Shown: piece after piece, positions 9,244 through 17,954 of the stretch
How the letters are laid out: each line of letters starts with the position of its first letter
Numbering within the stretch: position 1 is the stretch's first letter
Assembly: GCF_014168815.1 (NCBI RefSeq)
Contig: NZ_AP021972.1
Coordinates: 434,001-498,000, forward strand
Direction of reading: 5' to 3'
DNA length: 64,000 nt
Source of the DNA: Klebsiella sp. WP3-W18-ESBL-02
GTDB taxonomy: Bacteria > Pseudomonadota > Gammaproteobacteria > Enterobacterales > Enterobacteriaceae
Notes under the pieces: model-generated
What the model was told of the DNA's origin: nothing
Seen by the model: only the letters and a program-made list of their open reading frames with translations
Databases searched by the model: none
Program-made: the position numbers and the translations under genes

Positions 9244-9921
9244 TCACTCCTTCACGTGCAGTGAGGGGATCAGATGACGATAATCGTTAAGTGCGGGATG
9301 ACGCAGATACGCTTTATCCGCCATACCCGAGTCGGGGTTGGTGACGCCGAGGCAATAGCGGATACCAAAGCGTGCGGCGGCATCCAGAATCGGCTCGCTG
9401 TCATCGATAAACAGCGTGCGTTCGGCCTCCAGGCCCGTCCGTTCTGTCACCGCTTGCCATAACCGCTGATCCTCTTTCGGATAACCAAATGTATGGGTGG
9501 AAAGTAATAAATCAAGGTGTGCGTCGAGGCCCGTGTGTTTCAGCTTCACCGCCAGGTTGTGCGGATGGGCGTTGGTCAGCAAAATGCGGCGTTTACCGCT
9601 GGCCTTCAGCGCATTGAGGAAGGGAACGGTGTCATCGCGCAGCGCCGCGCGCGGGCCCTGTTCACTGGTCATCGCGCAAATATCGAGACCCAGCCGTTCG
9701 CTCCAGTAGTCCAGACAGTACCAGTTTAGCGTATGTTGCACCGCGTGGTACTCCTGGCGAATAGCGTCCTGTGCTGCCTGCGGGCTGATCCCCAGCTTCG
9801 CGCCGTAGGTTTCCGGCACCAGCTTTTGCCAGAAATAGTTGTCGAAGGCGAGGTCGAGAAGCGTGCCATCCATGTCCAGAAGGACGGTATCTACCTCCTG
9901 CCAGGCGATATCAAAATGCAT
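9244..9921 (-). CDS. yrfG: HAD-family GMP/IMP nucleotidase YrfG
   Basis: This HAD phosphatase is known in E. coli as a purine 5'-nucleotidase. The 225-aa product shows motif I DMDGTLLDLAFDNYF (nucleophile and general acid Asp in DMDGT), motif II in ILLTNAHPHN, the motif III lysine in GYPKED, and motif IV acidic residues in LFIDDSEPILDAA. It has three extra C-terminal residues compared with the 222-aa E. coli protein. It is the second gene of the leftward igaA-yrfG-hslR-hslO run and starts 66 bp after igaA ends. Confidence 0.95.
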   Translation of the reverse strand: MHFDIAWQEVDTVLLDMDGTLLDLAFDNYFWQKLVPETYGAKLGISPQAAQDAIRQEYHAVQHTLNWYCLDYWSERLGLDICAMTSEQGPRAALRDDTVPFLNALKASGKRRILLTNAHPHNLAVKLKHTGLDAHLDLLLSTHTFGYPKEDQRLWQAVTERTGLEAERTLFIDDSEPILDAAARFGIRYCLGVTNPDSGMADKAYLRHPALNDYRHLIPSLHVKE

Positions 9922-9987
9922 GGTAAATCTCCAGACGGAAGAAATGCGCGACAGAGTAACATAACTCTGCCGCGGCGGGGGAGGCGG

Positions 9988-12135
9988 CTAGCGGGTCGGG
10001 AAGTCGGACGTAAAATCGTCCGGCGATGAGAGCAGTGCCGGGGTAGTGCAGCTTTCGTAATATTTCTGAATTTGCGCCAGACGCTCGCGATGACGGTGAT
10101 AGCGGCGCAGCGCCTGCACCCCGTTATAAACGGCGCAGATAACCATCGCCAGCATCAGCAGCGTGGTGGCCAGATAATGCCACAGCCCGCTGCTGTCGGG
10201 CATCCGGTGCAGATTGATATGCTGCGTGCCGTTGGCGTCGGTATAGAGATTGGTGACAATCCCTTCAGCGTGGAACGGCGTATGCATCAACATCCCTGCC
10301 AGGCGCTGGAATTCGTTCCACTGCTCGTGGGCGGGGTAGTCGTACAGGCTGGCGGTGGGGTACGGTTGGCTGACGAAATCGCTGCCTTCATCGCTGGTGA
10401 TAAGGAAACCACCCGGCGCCGGGCTGTTTAACGCCTGTGCTGCGCGGGCCGTTTCGCGCAGGATAAACGGCGCGGTGGAGGTATCGACCAGGTTATCCAG
10501 CGACCCGGCGCTAACCGGGCGCAGCAGGACATTCACGCCGTCCAGCTTGCCGGAATTGGCGCGTTTGACCAGCGCATCCCAGTCGCGGGTATTACCCAGG
10601 TTAACCAGCGCGTTCTTCAGCCGCACGCAGTCGTCGGCGGCGGAGCAGAGATCTTTGGTTTTCAGCACGATATCGGCAAAATCATCCAGCAGCACCATGC
10701 CGGACTTCTGAATCGCCGAGCGCAGCGCCGGGCTGACGCGCGAGTCGTCGCCTTCGGCTGGGTGCAGCTGACGATTCACCGCCTGTACCAGCGCCGTGGC
10801 TTTGTTCACGGTTTCCGATTCCGGCAGCGGCAGGCGCGGCGCATCGTTCCAGATAATTTGCGAACAGTCGAACGGCAGGAACGGCGAGCTCTCCTGGGCC
10901 GTCCAGGTGCCGGGCGAATGAATGTTACACATCCCGATGCCGCTGAGATGCAGCGTATCGCCGACGCGAACGCCCGCCTTTTCCAACTGGCGCACGTCTT
11001 TTGCTTCTACGGTTTGCGCGCCTTTCAGCCATGAAATTGTAAACTTAAACGGCATGTTTAACGGCACGCTTATCCACATCATCACGGCCACCAGCAGCGC
11101 ACCGCCACCAATAACGGCGCTGCGCAGCCAGTGCTGTAGCGGGAAGTTTTTCACTTCATCATGCAGAGAAAGGAAGCGACCCTGACGGACGACGTGACGG
11201 TCAAGGTAGATATCAATATCGGTTTTCTGCCCCAAATCCTGCGCGACAAAGGGCTGCCAGTGGCGCGGATAGATGAGATCGATGATGCCAAGCGAAATGT
11301 TGTTAATCTGCTCCTGATCGTTTTCGCCAAACAGCCCCCAGCGCTTCGGCGTGCCGCGCAGGCAGTGGATCTCGCGCAGGGATGATTTTGTTGGCGGGGC
11401 GAAGAGCCCCCATAGCCCGCCGCCGAGCAGCAGCAGCGCACCGCCGAGTACCCAGGGCGTGAACACCGCAGGGGCAATCAGGCTGCAATAAAACAGGACA
11501 AACGCCGCGACGATCAGCAGCGCCTCGCGCAGCCCGTCCGGCCGGCCGAGCGCGTGCTCTTCATGCGTTTCCTGGCGAATATTGAGCAGCTCGATTTGTT
11601 CGCTTTCCTCGCCACGGATCGACGCCTGCGTTGAGCTTGTCGACTCCAGCGCCAGCCGTTGCTTCTCGCGTGAGTAGGTCTTCAGCGAGTGGCCGTTCAG
11701 GGCGATGACCAGCGGCATATCGTCGGTAACGATAAGATCGATGCTGTTTGCATCAGTGATGTGCTGCTCCCAGAACGGCGGCAGGTGCACTTCCACAGAG
11801 TCGAGAAAATAACGCCATTTGTTGGGATCGTCGGTGGTAATGCCATAGCGAGTGATGGCGCGGGTCAGCGTGAATACGGTACCGCTTTGCGCATTGAGCG
11901 TCAGCGCGGTTGGCGCGATCGTCGAACCGGACGGCGGAAGCTGCAGGTCGCGGTTCAGATCGTCGAGATAGTTTTCAACGCCCTGGCGCTCTTCGTCGGT
12001 GAGCTTGCGCGTGGTCGCGCCAGGAAACAAGTGCAGCCACGGCAGATGAAGGCGTTTTGCCCTTTTACGGAAGAACCAACCGACCAGCACGGCGCAGATC
12101 AGTATCGCTACGGTAAAGATCATCAATGTGCCCAT
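9988..12135 (-). CDS. igaA: Rcs phosphorelay attenuator IgaA/YrfF (inner membrane)
   Basis: IgaA restrains the Rcs envelope-stress phosphorelay and is known to contact RcsD. The 715-aa product (711 aa in E. coli) has an N-terminal membrane segment (about residues 4-22). A cytoplasmic region follows, with the motif RGEESEQIELLNIRQETHEE, then a membrane pair near 205-245, another membrane segment near 340-360, a large periplasmic domain with cysteines in CSQIIW and DLCSAADDC, and a final membrane segment near 655-675. It heads the leftward operon and is divergent from nudE across 308 bp. Confidence 0.96.
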   Translation of the reverse strand: MGTLMIFTVAILICAVLVGWFFRKRAKRLHLPWLHLFPGATTRKLTDEERQGVENYLDDLNRDLQLPPSGSTIAPTALTLNAQSGTVFTLTRAITRYGITTDDPNKWRYFLDSVEVHLPPFWEQHITDANSIDLIVTDDMPLVIALNGHSLKTYSREKQRLALESTSSTQASIRGEESEQIELLNIRQETHEEHALGRPDGLREALLIVAAFVLFYCSLIAPAVFTPWVLGGALLLLGGGLWGLFAPPTKSSLREIHCLRGTPKRWGLFGENDQEQINNISLGIIDLIYPRHWQPFVAQDLGQKTDIDIYLDRHVVRQGRFLSLHDEVKNFPLQHWLRSAVIGGGALLVAVMMWISVPLNMPFKFTISWLKGAQTVEAKDVRQLEKAGVRVGDTLHLSGIGMCNIHSPGTWTAQESSPFLPFDCSQIIWNDAPRLPLPESETVNKATALVQAVNRQLHPAEGDDSRVSPALRSAIQKSGMVLLDDFADIVLKTKDLCSAADDCVRLKNALVNLGNTRDWDALVKRANSGKLDGVNVLLRPVSAGSLDNLVDTSTAPFILRETARAAQALNSPAPGGFLITSDEGSDFVSQPYPTASLYDYPAHEQWNEFQRLAGMLMHTPFHAEGIVTNLYTDANGTQHINLHRMPDSSGLWHYLATTLLMLAMVICAVYNGVQALRRYHRHRERLAQIQKYYESCTTPALLSSPDDFTSDFPTR

Positions 12136-12333
12136 GCTTTTCCCATCATACTTTTTCTTAGAGGTCTCTTAAGTTGCCTGCTTTTTTTATACATCATCGG
12201 CACATATTACAGAGGTGATAAAAAGAGTTTATAGACTCTCGCAAAACGTAAGCATAACAAACCCCTTTGCCAACGAGTATCAGTAAATTCCCAATTGTAA
12301 TTCAACCTCTTGACATTTATCCAGAAATGAGAG

Positions 12334-12447
12334 ATGGAAGAACATGAACGTTGCAACGGTGTAAATAAAACGCTTTATACATTGCTGGAACCTCGTACCT
12401 ATCGCACAATGATAAAAGTCACCACAGCAAAGACCCCGGCCCAATGA
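12334..12447 (+). CDS. Possible 37-codon leader peptide coupled to nudE
   Basis: In the 308-bp igaA-nudE gap an ATG at 12334 opens a 37-codon frame (MEEHERCNGVNKTLYTLLEP, then 17 more residues). It ends in a TGA that overlaps the nudE ATG (ATGA). nudE has no clear Shine-Dalgarno of its own, so translational coupling is possible. Against it, the leader start has only a weak GAGAG directly before it, and a promoter-like pair (TTGCAA at 12351, TTTATA at 12374, 17-bp spacing) lies inside it. I do not recognise the peptide. Confidence 0.25.
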   Translation: MEEHERCNGVNKTLYTLLEPRTYRTMIKVTTAKTPAQ

Positions 12448-13007
12448 GCAAATCATTACAAAAACCTACCATCCTCCATGTTGAAACCGTCGCAAAGTCG
12501 CGCCTGTTTAATGTGGAAAGCGTCGATCTCGAGTTCAGCAACGGCGTCCGTCGCGTTTATGAGCGGATGAAACCCTCCTCGCGCGAAGCGGTAATGATTG
12601 TGCCTATTGTCGATGAACACGTCATTTTGATTCGCGAATACGCGGTGGGAACAGAATCTTACGAGCTGGGTTTTTCGAAGGGGCTGATTGATCCTGGCGA
12701 AACGGTCATGCAGGCGGCTAACCGTGAACTAAAAGAAGAAGTGGGCTTTGGCGCGCATGAGCTGACGTTCCTGAAAAAGCTCAGCATGGCGCCATCCTAT
12801 TTTTCCAGCAAAATGAATATCGTTGTGGCGGAAAACCTCTACCCGGAATCCCTGCCGGGCGATGAGCCAGAACCGCTGCCGCAGGTGCGCTGGCCGCTGG
12901 CTAACCTGATGGATCTGCTCGACGATCCTGACTTTAGCGAGGCGCGCAACGTGAGCGCGCTGTTCCTGCTACGCGAGTGGCTGAGGGCACAGGGCAGATT
13001 GTCATAA
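12444..13007 (+). CDS. nudE: Nudix hydrolase NudE (ADP-sugar/NADH-type diphosphatase)
   Basis: NudE hydrolyses ADP-ribose, NADH and diadenosine polyphosphates in E. coli. The 187-aa product has a complete Nudix box at residues 80-102 (G-X5-E-X7-REL-K-EE-V-GF), with the metal-binding glutamates in RELKEE. The start overlaps the stop of a short upstream frame and lacks a good ribosome site. It converges on mrcA, separated by a bidirectional terminator. Confidence 0.97.
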   Translation: MSKSLQKPTILHVETVAKSRLFNVESVDLEFSNGVRRVYERMKPSSREAVMIVPIVDEHVILIREYAVGTESYELGFSKGLIDPGETVMQAANRELKEEVGFGAHELTFLKKLSMAPSYFSSKMNIVVAENLYPESLPGDEPEPLPQVRWPLANLMDLLDDPDFSEARNVSALFLLREWLRAQGRLS

Positions 13008-13034
13008 AAAAAGGCGCCAACGGCGCCTTTTTTT
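13006..13034. terminator. Bidirectional terminator between nudE and mrcA
   Basis: A perfect GGCGCC-AAC-GGCGCC stem-loop is flanked by seven A and seven T residues. It overlaps the last base of the nudE stop codon and lies 50 bp past the mrcA stop, so it can serve both convergent genes. Confidence 0.92.
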
Positions 13035-13084
13035 ATGACCCCGCGCGGCAGCGTGCCGTCGGGGTCAGTTGCCCGCGTTACGGG

Positions 13085-15637
13085 TCAGAACAGCTCGTGG
13101 GTTTCCCCGTTATCAATCACTTCAGTACCGACCTCGTGAACCGCCTGCTGTGTAGGCTGCGTTCCTTCAATGAAGTATTCCTGACGACTGCTGCCGCCAT
13201 TGGCGAGCTGCCCGGTGTTGCGGTCAATATTGACCGTCACAATCCCCGGCGGCGGGGTCAGCGGTTCTTCAGGCACCCCGGCCAGCACGGCCTTCATAAA
13301 GGCATCCCAGGCAGGCTGAGCGCTCTTGGCTCCGCCTTCATAGCCTGAAATCTGATCCTTAATTGCGCCTGAAGCCGTGGTGCGCCCCAGGTCACGGCGG
13401 TGATCGTCGAAGCCAATCCATACGGAGGTCACCACGCCCGGACCGTAACCGGAGAACCATGCGTCTTTTGAGCTGTTGGTGGTCCCGGTTTTGCCGCCGA
13501 TGTCGTGGCGGCCAAGATCGCGACCGGCACGCCAGCCCGTACCCTGCCAGCCTGGTTCGCCGAAGATGTTGGTATTCAGCGCGCTCTTAATCAGGAACGA
13601 CAGCGGCGTGTTGATCACGTGCGGGGCGTACTCCTGGGCACCGTTCTGAGCAACCAGCGGCTGATTCGGCTGCTCAATCTGCGGCATGGGAACGACGGCA
13701 TTCTGCGGCGTTTGTGATACGGCAACATCTTCAACATCCTGATTTTCCAGAACGTTCGATTTCGGCGTGTCGCCGTAGATCACCGGCAGATTGCACTCAG
13801 GGCAGGCGATTTTTGGTTTCGCTTCAAACAGCACGCCGCCCTGGTCGTTTTCAATTTTACTGATGTAGTACGGCTCCACCAGGAAGCCGCCGTTGGCCAT
13901 CACCGCATAGCCGCGCGCGACCTGCAGCGGGGTAAAGGACGCAGATCCCAGCGCCAGCGATTCCGTATGCACAATATTTTCAGCCGGGAAGCCGAAACGC
14001 TGCAAATACTCTGCGGCATAGTCCACGCCCATGGCGCGCATGGCGCGTACCATCACCACGTTCTTAGACTGGCCCAGCCCCTGGCGCAAGCGGATCGGGC
14101 CCGCGTATTGTGCCGGGGAGTTTTTGGGCTGCCAGTCGGAACCGGCGCCAGCATCCCAGCGGGAAATAGGCACGTCATTGAGCATGCTGGCGAGAGTTAA
14201 GCCCTTATCCATCGCCGCGGTATAGAGGAACGGTTTGATGTTAGAGCCGACCTGACGCAGCGCCTGGGTGGCGCGGTTAAACTTACTCTGGTTGAAGTCG
14301 AAGCCGCCGACCAGCGCGATGATCGCACCGTTTTTCGGGTTAATTGACACCAGCGCGGAGTTGACGTCCGGCACCTGCGCCAGCCACCAGCTGTCGCCAT
14401 TCTGACGCACCCAAATCTGCTGCCCGGCCTGCACGACATCGGTCACTTTACGCGGGGTGGGTCCCTGCGCAGTATCGGAGCGGTAAGGCCGCGCCCAGCG
14501 CATCCCTTCCATCGTTAACGAGACCGATGTGCCGTCGGCTAACATGACGGTAGCTTCCTGCGGGTTAGCGGCGGTCACCGCAGCCGGTAGCAGCGGGCCA
14601 TAAGAAGGCAGAGGGCGCAACGAGGCGCGAATTTTCTTGCTGTCCCACGGCGTTTCACCTGCTTTCCACAGCACGTTGGCCGGACCGCGGTAGCCGTGAC
14701 GCATGTCGTAATCCATCACGTTATTGCGCAGCGCCTGCTGGGCTGCCTGCTGGTTCTTACGCGTAATCGTGGTGTAAACGCGGTAGCCGTCTTCGTAGGC
14801 CTGTTCACCGTACTGCTTGACCATATCCTGGCGCACCATCTCCGTCAGATACGGTGAAGAGAAGGCGATTTCCGGCGCATGGTAGTTGGCGTCAATGGCT
14901 TCGTTACGCGCCTGGTCGTACTGTGCCTGGGTGATATAGCCTTCGCTCAACATACGCGACAGCACCACGTTGCGGCGAGCGGTGGCGCGGTCAAGCGAGT
15001 AGAGCGGGTTGAAGGTAGACGGCGCCTTCGGCAGGCCTGCAATCACCGCCATTTCGCTCAGACTCAGCTGGTCGGCCGGCTTGCCAAAGTACACCTGTGC
15101 CGCAGCCCCCACGCCGTAAGCGCGGTAGCCGAGATAGATCTTGTTCAGGTACAGCTCAAGAATTTCATCTTTACTCAGCAACTGCTCAATACGGATGGCC
15201 AGAAAGGCTTCCTTAATTTTGCGCATCAGCGTTTTTTCAGGGCTGAGGAAGAAGTTACGCGCAAGCTGCTGGGTAATGGTACTGGCCCCTTGAGAGGCGT
15301 GGCCGTTGACCAGCGCGACGCTGGCGGCACGGAAGATACCAATCGGGTCAATCCCGTGGTGCTCATAGAAGCGGCTATCTTCGGTGGCAATGAACGCTTT
15401 CACCATTTCGGGTGGGATCTGGCTAAGGGTCATTGGAATACGACGCTTCTCGCCGTACTGCGCAATGAGCTCGCCGTCTGCGCTATAGACCTGCATAGGT
15501 ACCTGCAGGCGCACGTCTTTCAGCGTAGCGACGTCTGGCAGCTGCGGCTCAATATATTTGTAGAGGCCATAAATCGAGCCTGCTCCCAGCAGAATGCAAC
15601 AGACTGCAAGGATGAATAAATACTTTACGAACTTCAC
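13085..15637 (-). CDS. mrcA: Bifunctional penicillin-binding protein 1a
   Basis: PBP1a polymerises and cross-links peptidoglycan at the inner membrane. The 850-aa product has one N-terminal membrane anchor (about residues 6-27) and a glycosyltransferase domain with EDSRFYEHHG and the QGASTITQQLARN motif. An OB-like insert follows, then a transpeptidase domain with the SxxK serine (SNIKPF), SKN (GQSKNVV) and KTG (GGKTGTTNSS). I chose the GTG at 15637 because it gives the E. coli length and N terminus (MKFVKYLFIL); an ATG at 15661 would add eight residues. It is divergent from hofM. Confidence 0.97.
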   Translation of the reverse strand: MKFVKYLFILAVCCILLGAGSIYGLYKYIEPQLPDVATLKDVRLQVPMQVYSADGELIAQYGEKRRIPMTLSQIPPEMVKAFIATEDSRFYEHHGIDPIGIFRAASVALVNGHASQGASTITQQLARNFFLSPEKTLMRKIKEAFLAIRIEQLLSKDEILELYLNKIYLGYRAYGVGAAAQVYFGKPADQLSLSEMAVIAGLPKAPSTFNPLYSLDRATARRNVVLSRMLSEGYITQAQYDQARNEAIDANYHAPEIAFSSPYLTEMVRQDMVKQYGEQAYEDGYRVYTTITRKNQQAAQQALRNNVMDYDMRHGYRGPANVLWKAGETPWDSKKIRASLRPLPSYGPLLPAAVTAANPQEATVMLADGTSVSLTMEGMRWARPYRSDTAQGPTPRKVTDVVQAGQQIWVRQNGDSWWLAQVPDVNSALVSINPKNGAIIALVGGFDFNQSKFNRATQALRQVGSNIKPFLYTAAMDKGLTLASMLNDVPISRWDAGAGSDWQPKNSPAQYAGPIRLRQGLGQSKNVVMVRAMRAMGVDYAAEYLQRFGFPAENIVHTESLALGSASFTPLQVARGYAVMANGGFLVEPYYISKIENDQGGVLFEAKPKIACPECNLPVIYGDTPKSNVLENQDVEDVAVSQTPQNAVVPMPQIEQPNQPLVAQNGAQEYAPHVINTPLSFLIKSALNTNIFGEPGWQGTGWRAGRDLGRHDIGGKTGTTNSSKDAWFSGYGPGVVTSVWIGFDDHRRDLGRTTASGAIKDQISGYEGGAKSAQPAWDAFMKAVLAGVPEEPLTPPPGIVTVNIDRNTGQLANGGSSRQEYFIEGTQPTQQAVHEVGTEVIDNGETHELF

Positions 15638-15757
15638 CGGAGATTTCCCATTGAGTGGCATTTGGGCAGTTTATAAACAAACGCGCGGTAGTATAAAGGC
15701 AAGCCTGATTCATTGATATAGCCGTCACGCTGTTGGTGGCGTAAGGAGAATCGTGAA

Positions 15758-16546
15758 ATGGCTTTCAACTGCTGGCAGGTCGGGCTTCATATTCAGCAAG
15801 ATAATATCTTTATCATCGCACTCCAGCGCGCGCGCAGCGGCTGGTCTCTGCGCCGTTGGTGGCAGCTACCGCTGTCTTCCTCGGCGTCACCCCATGAACA
15901 AGATGAACGCCTGCTGGCCGCGCTGGCGCCGTGGCGTCACGAGCTGCCCTGGCAGCATACAGTGAGCGTAGCCTTTCCCGCCCGGCGCACGCTGCAAAAA
16001 AGTCTGCCGGGCGCGGCCATCACCCTGCAGGAGCACGAGCAGCGTCAATGGATTGCCAGCGCGATGTCGCAGCAGCTTGAGATGCCTGTCGATGCACTGT
16101 GTTTTGACTATCATCTGGCGGAGCCCGCGGGGCAGTGGAACGTCACCGCCGCGCAGCAGCGCGAGGTGGCCAGTCTACAGCAGCTGCTGCGCCGCCTGCG
16201 CTTACACACCGCGGCGATTACGCCGGATGCCTGCGCGCTCCAGGTTTTCCTCCCGCTAATGGTAGACCCGCGAGCCGTACTGGTCTGGCGAGACGCATCG
16301 CACTGGCTGTGGGCGCACAGGGAAGGCTGGGGAAGCGGTGCGTTAAGCGACACTGCATCACCGTTGCTGCTGGCTGAGCGGCTGGACGTTGACCCGGCAC
16401 GGCTGGTGCACATTGGCGCCAATGATCTCGGCGGCCCCTGTTTCGACCCCTGGAGCGCCATCGCGCAAAAGCAGCCGCCGCTACCCACCTGTGGTGATGC
16501 CTTTGCCGTGGCAATTGCACTGGCGATGGGGGCGGTATGGCGATAG
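15758..16546 (+). CDS. hofM: DNA-utilisation/pilus-assembly-like protein HofM (PilM-like)
   Basis: This is the first gene of hofMNOPQ, the enterobacterial counterpart of pilMNOPQ/comABCDE. The E. coli genes are needed to use DNA as a nutrient. The 262-aa product is a short, diverged relative of the actin-like PilM/ComA proteins; it keeps MAFNCWQVGLHIQQ at the N terminus and FDPWSAIAQKQPPLP near the C terminus. An AAGGAG ribosome site precedes the ATG. It overlaps hofN by 10 bp. Membership in the family is clear mainly from context and end motifs. Confidence 0.9.
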   Translation: MAFNCWQVGLHIQQDNIFIIALQRARSGWSLRRWWQLPLSSSASPHEQDERLLAALAPWRHELPWQHTVSVAFPARRTLQKSLPGAAITLQEHEQRQWIASAMSQQLEMPVDALCFDYHLAEPAGQWNVTAAQQREVASLQQLLRRLRLHTAAITPDACALQVFLPLMVDPRAVLVWRDASHWLWAHREGWGSGALSDTASPLLLAERLDVDPARLVHIGANDLGGPCFDPWSAIAQKQPPLPTCGDAFAVAIALAMGAVWR

Positions 16547-17079
16547 TTCATACGGTTAATTTTCTGCCGTGGCGGCGAGCCCGATTCTATCGGCATCTAC
16601 GGCGCTGGGTGGCCGGCGTGGCGGCATGCTGGCTGCTGAGTATGGCGGTGGCATTTTCCTGCCAGCTCAGCGGCAAGGCGAGGCGGGCTGGAGACGACAT
16701 TCACGCCGACGCGGAGCGGCAGATAACGCAGCAACTGGCGGCGCGCGAACGTGAATGGGCGGCGCGGGCGCAGCAGCAGGCTCTGCTCGCGCAGCGGTTA
16801 GCACACCGACGTACCACGGAAGCCTGGGCGGCGCGGTTGAGCACGCTGGCTGAGCAACTTCCTCCCCAGGCGTGGCTTAACGAGCTGGTTTACCGCGAGC
16901 GCACGCTGCTGTTATCGGGGACGCTCATACAGTTTGCGGCTCTGGCGGGGGTCGAGCAGGTGCTGACGGCGCTACCCGGTTTCCAGCCCGCAACGGCGGG
17001 AAAAATTCAGCGCGATAACGCTGGCCGTTGGCAGGTTCACTATCAGTTGCAGGAGGAGACTGACGATGCGGCTCCCTGA
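16537..17079 (+). CDS. hofN: PilN-like inner-membrane protein HofN
   Basis: The 180-aa product starts with the PilN signature VNFLPWRRARF followed by one membrane segment (about residues 25-45). A long coiled, Ala/Gln/Arg-rich stretch and a small C-terminal domain (LTALPGFQPATAGKIQRD) complete it. PilN-type proteins form the inner-membrane alignment subcomplex with PilO and PilM. It overlaps hofM by 10 bp and hofO by 14 bp, so translation is probably coupled along the cluster. Confidence 0.88.
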   Translation: MAIVHTVNFLPWRRARFYRHLRRWVAGVAACWLLSMAVAFSCQLSGKARRAGDDIHADAERQITQQLAAREREWAARAQQQALLAQRLAHRRTTEAWAARLSTLAEQLPPQAWLNELVYRERTLLLSGTLIQFAALAGVEQVLTALPGFQPATAGKIQRDNAGRWQVHYQLQEETDDAAP

Positions 17080-17524
17080 CGGCTGGTGGCCGCTCTCGCG
17101 GCTGAATGCGCTGCGCCTGACGGCGCTAGCCGCTGCGCTGGCGGGGGCGAGTGTTTGCTATCGCCTCGGGGCATCGGCGTTACAGACGACCGAATCTGAG
17201 GCCCGACAGCGTCAGCACGCGCAGTACGCGGCAAGCTGGCGTCGGCTCATGCCGTTGCGTGCGGCGCGAGTCCTCTCACCGGCACGCTCAGATCCTTATG
17301 TTCGCTTTTCGCCAACGGCATTCCAACAGTCCGGGGCCCGGCTGGTGAGCTGGCTTCCTTCAGACAAGGGCGGCGAGCTGGTGCTGGACACTCCGTGGGC
17401 ACAGGTGGCCCCGACCTTCCTGCGGCTGGCTGCGTGCGGTATGCAGGTTACGGCATTCGCGCTTACTGGGGAGAACGGTACGCTGCGCTTGACGTTAGGG
17501 CTGGTGCGCAACGATGAACCTTAA
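17066..17524 (+). CDS. hofO: PilO-like protein HofO
   Basis: The 152-aa product has an N-terminal hydrophobic segment (about residues 15-35), a short helical region and a C-terminal domain (LVLDTPWAQVAPTFLRLA) typical of HofO. Sequence similarity to PilO proper is weak, so the call rests on its position between hofN and hofP and on length. It overlaps hofN by 14 bp and hofP by 11 bp. Confidence 0.82.
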   Translation: MRLPDGWWPLSRLNALRLTALAAALAGASVCYRLGASALQTTESEARQRQHAQYAASWRRLMPLRAARVLSPARSDPYVRFSPTAFQQSGARLVSWLPSDKGGELVLDTPWAQVAPTFLRLAACGMQVTAFALTGENGTLRLTLGLVRNDEP

Positions 17525-17954
17525 GCTTCCGCTGGCTGTGATCGTTGCGGTGCCGCTGCTGTGCGGCATGCGCGATCCTTTTGTTCCCATTGAAGACCCG
17601 TGTCATCACGCACAGCTCAGCCTGTGGCGCTATCGCGGGGCGGCGGCGTCGGGCGATCGTCTGATCGGTATCGTTCAGCGCGGTGACGATAAATGGCAGA
17701 GGGTAGAAAAAGATGCCGTGCTGCATACCGGCTGGCGTGTATTGCAGGTAACGCCGGAAAATCTGATGGTCGAGACGGGTACGGGCTGCGAGCCGCAGCG
17801 CTGGCAATGGACAAGAGAAGGAACGACAAAACATGAACAGGATAAGCCTGCTAATACTGCTGCTTCTGGCGCCGCTGAGCCCGGCGAAAAACGTCACGCT
17901 GGTGGTGGACGACGTGCCGGTGGCCCAGGTGCTGCAAAGCCTGGCCGACCTTGA
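17514..17954 (+). CDS. hofP: PilP-like protein HofP, 3' end overlapping hofQ out of frame
   Basis: The 146-aa product has a signal-like N terminus (MNLKLPLAVIVAVPLLCG) followed by MRDPF, the conserved PilP/HofP motif. The core then carries RLIGIVQRGDDKWQRVEKD and the pair CEPQRWQW. The last 40 codons lie inside hofQ in another frame. They encode a Gly/Ala/Pro/Arg-rich tail of no recognisable fold (KRHAGGGRRAGGPGAAKPGR). The functional domain ends before the overlap, so the tail may be a by-product of hofQ codon content. Confidence 0.8.
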   Translation: MNLKLPLAVIVAVPLLCGMRDPFVPIEDPCHHAQLSLWRYRGAAASGDRLIGIVQRGDDKWQRVEKDAVLHTGWRVLQVTPENLMVETGTGCEPQRWQWTREGTTKHEQDKPANTAASGAAEPGEKRHAGGGRRAGGPGAAKPGRP

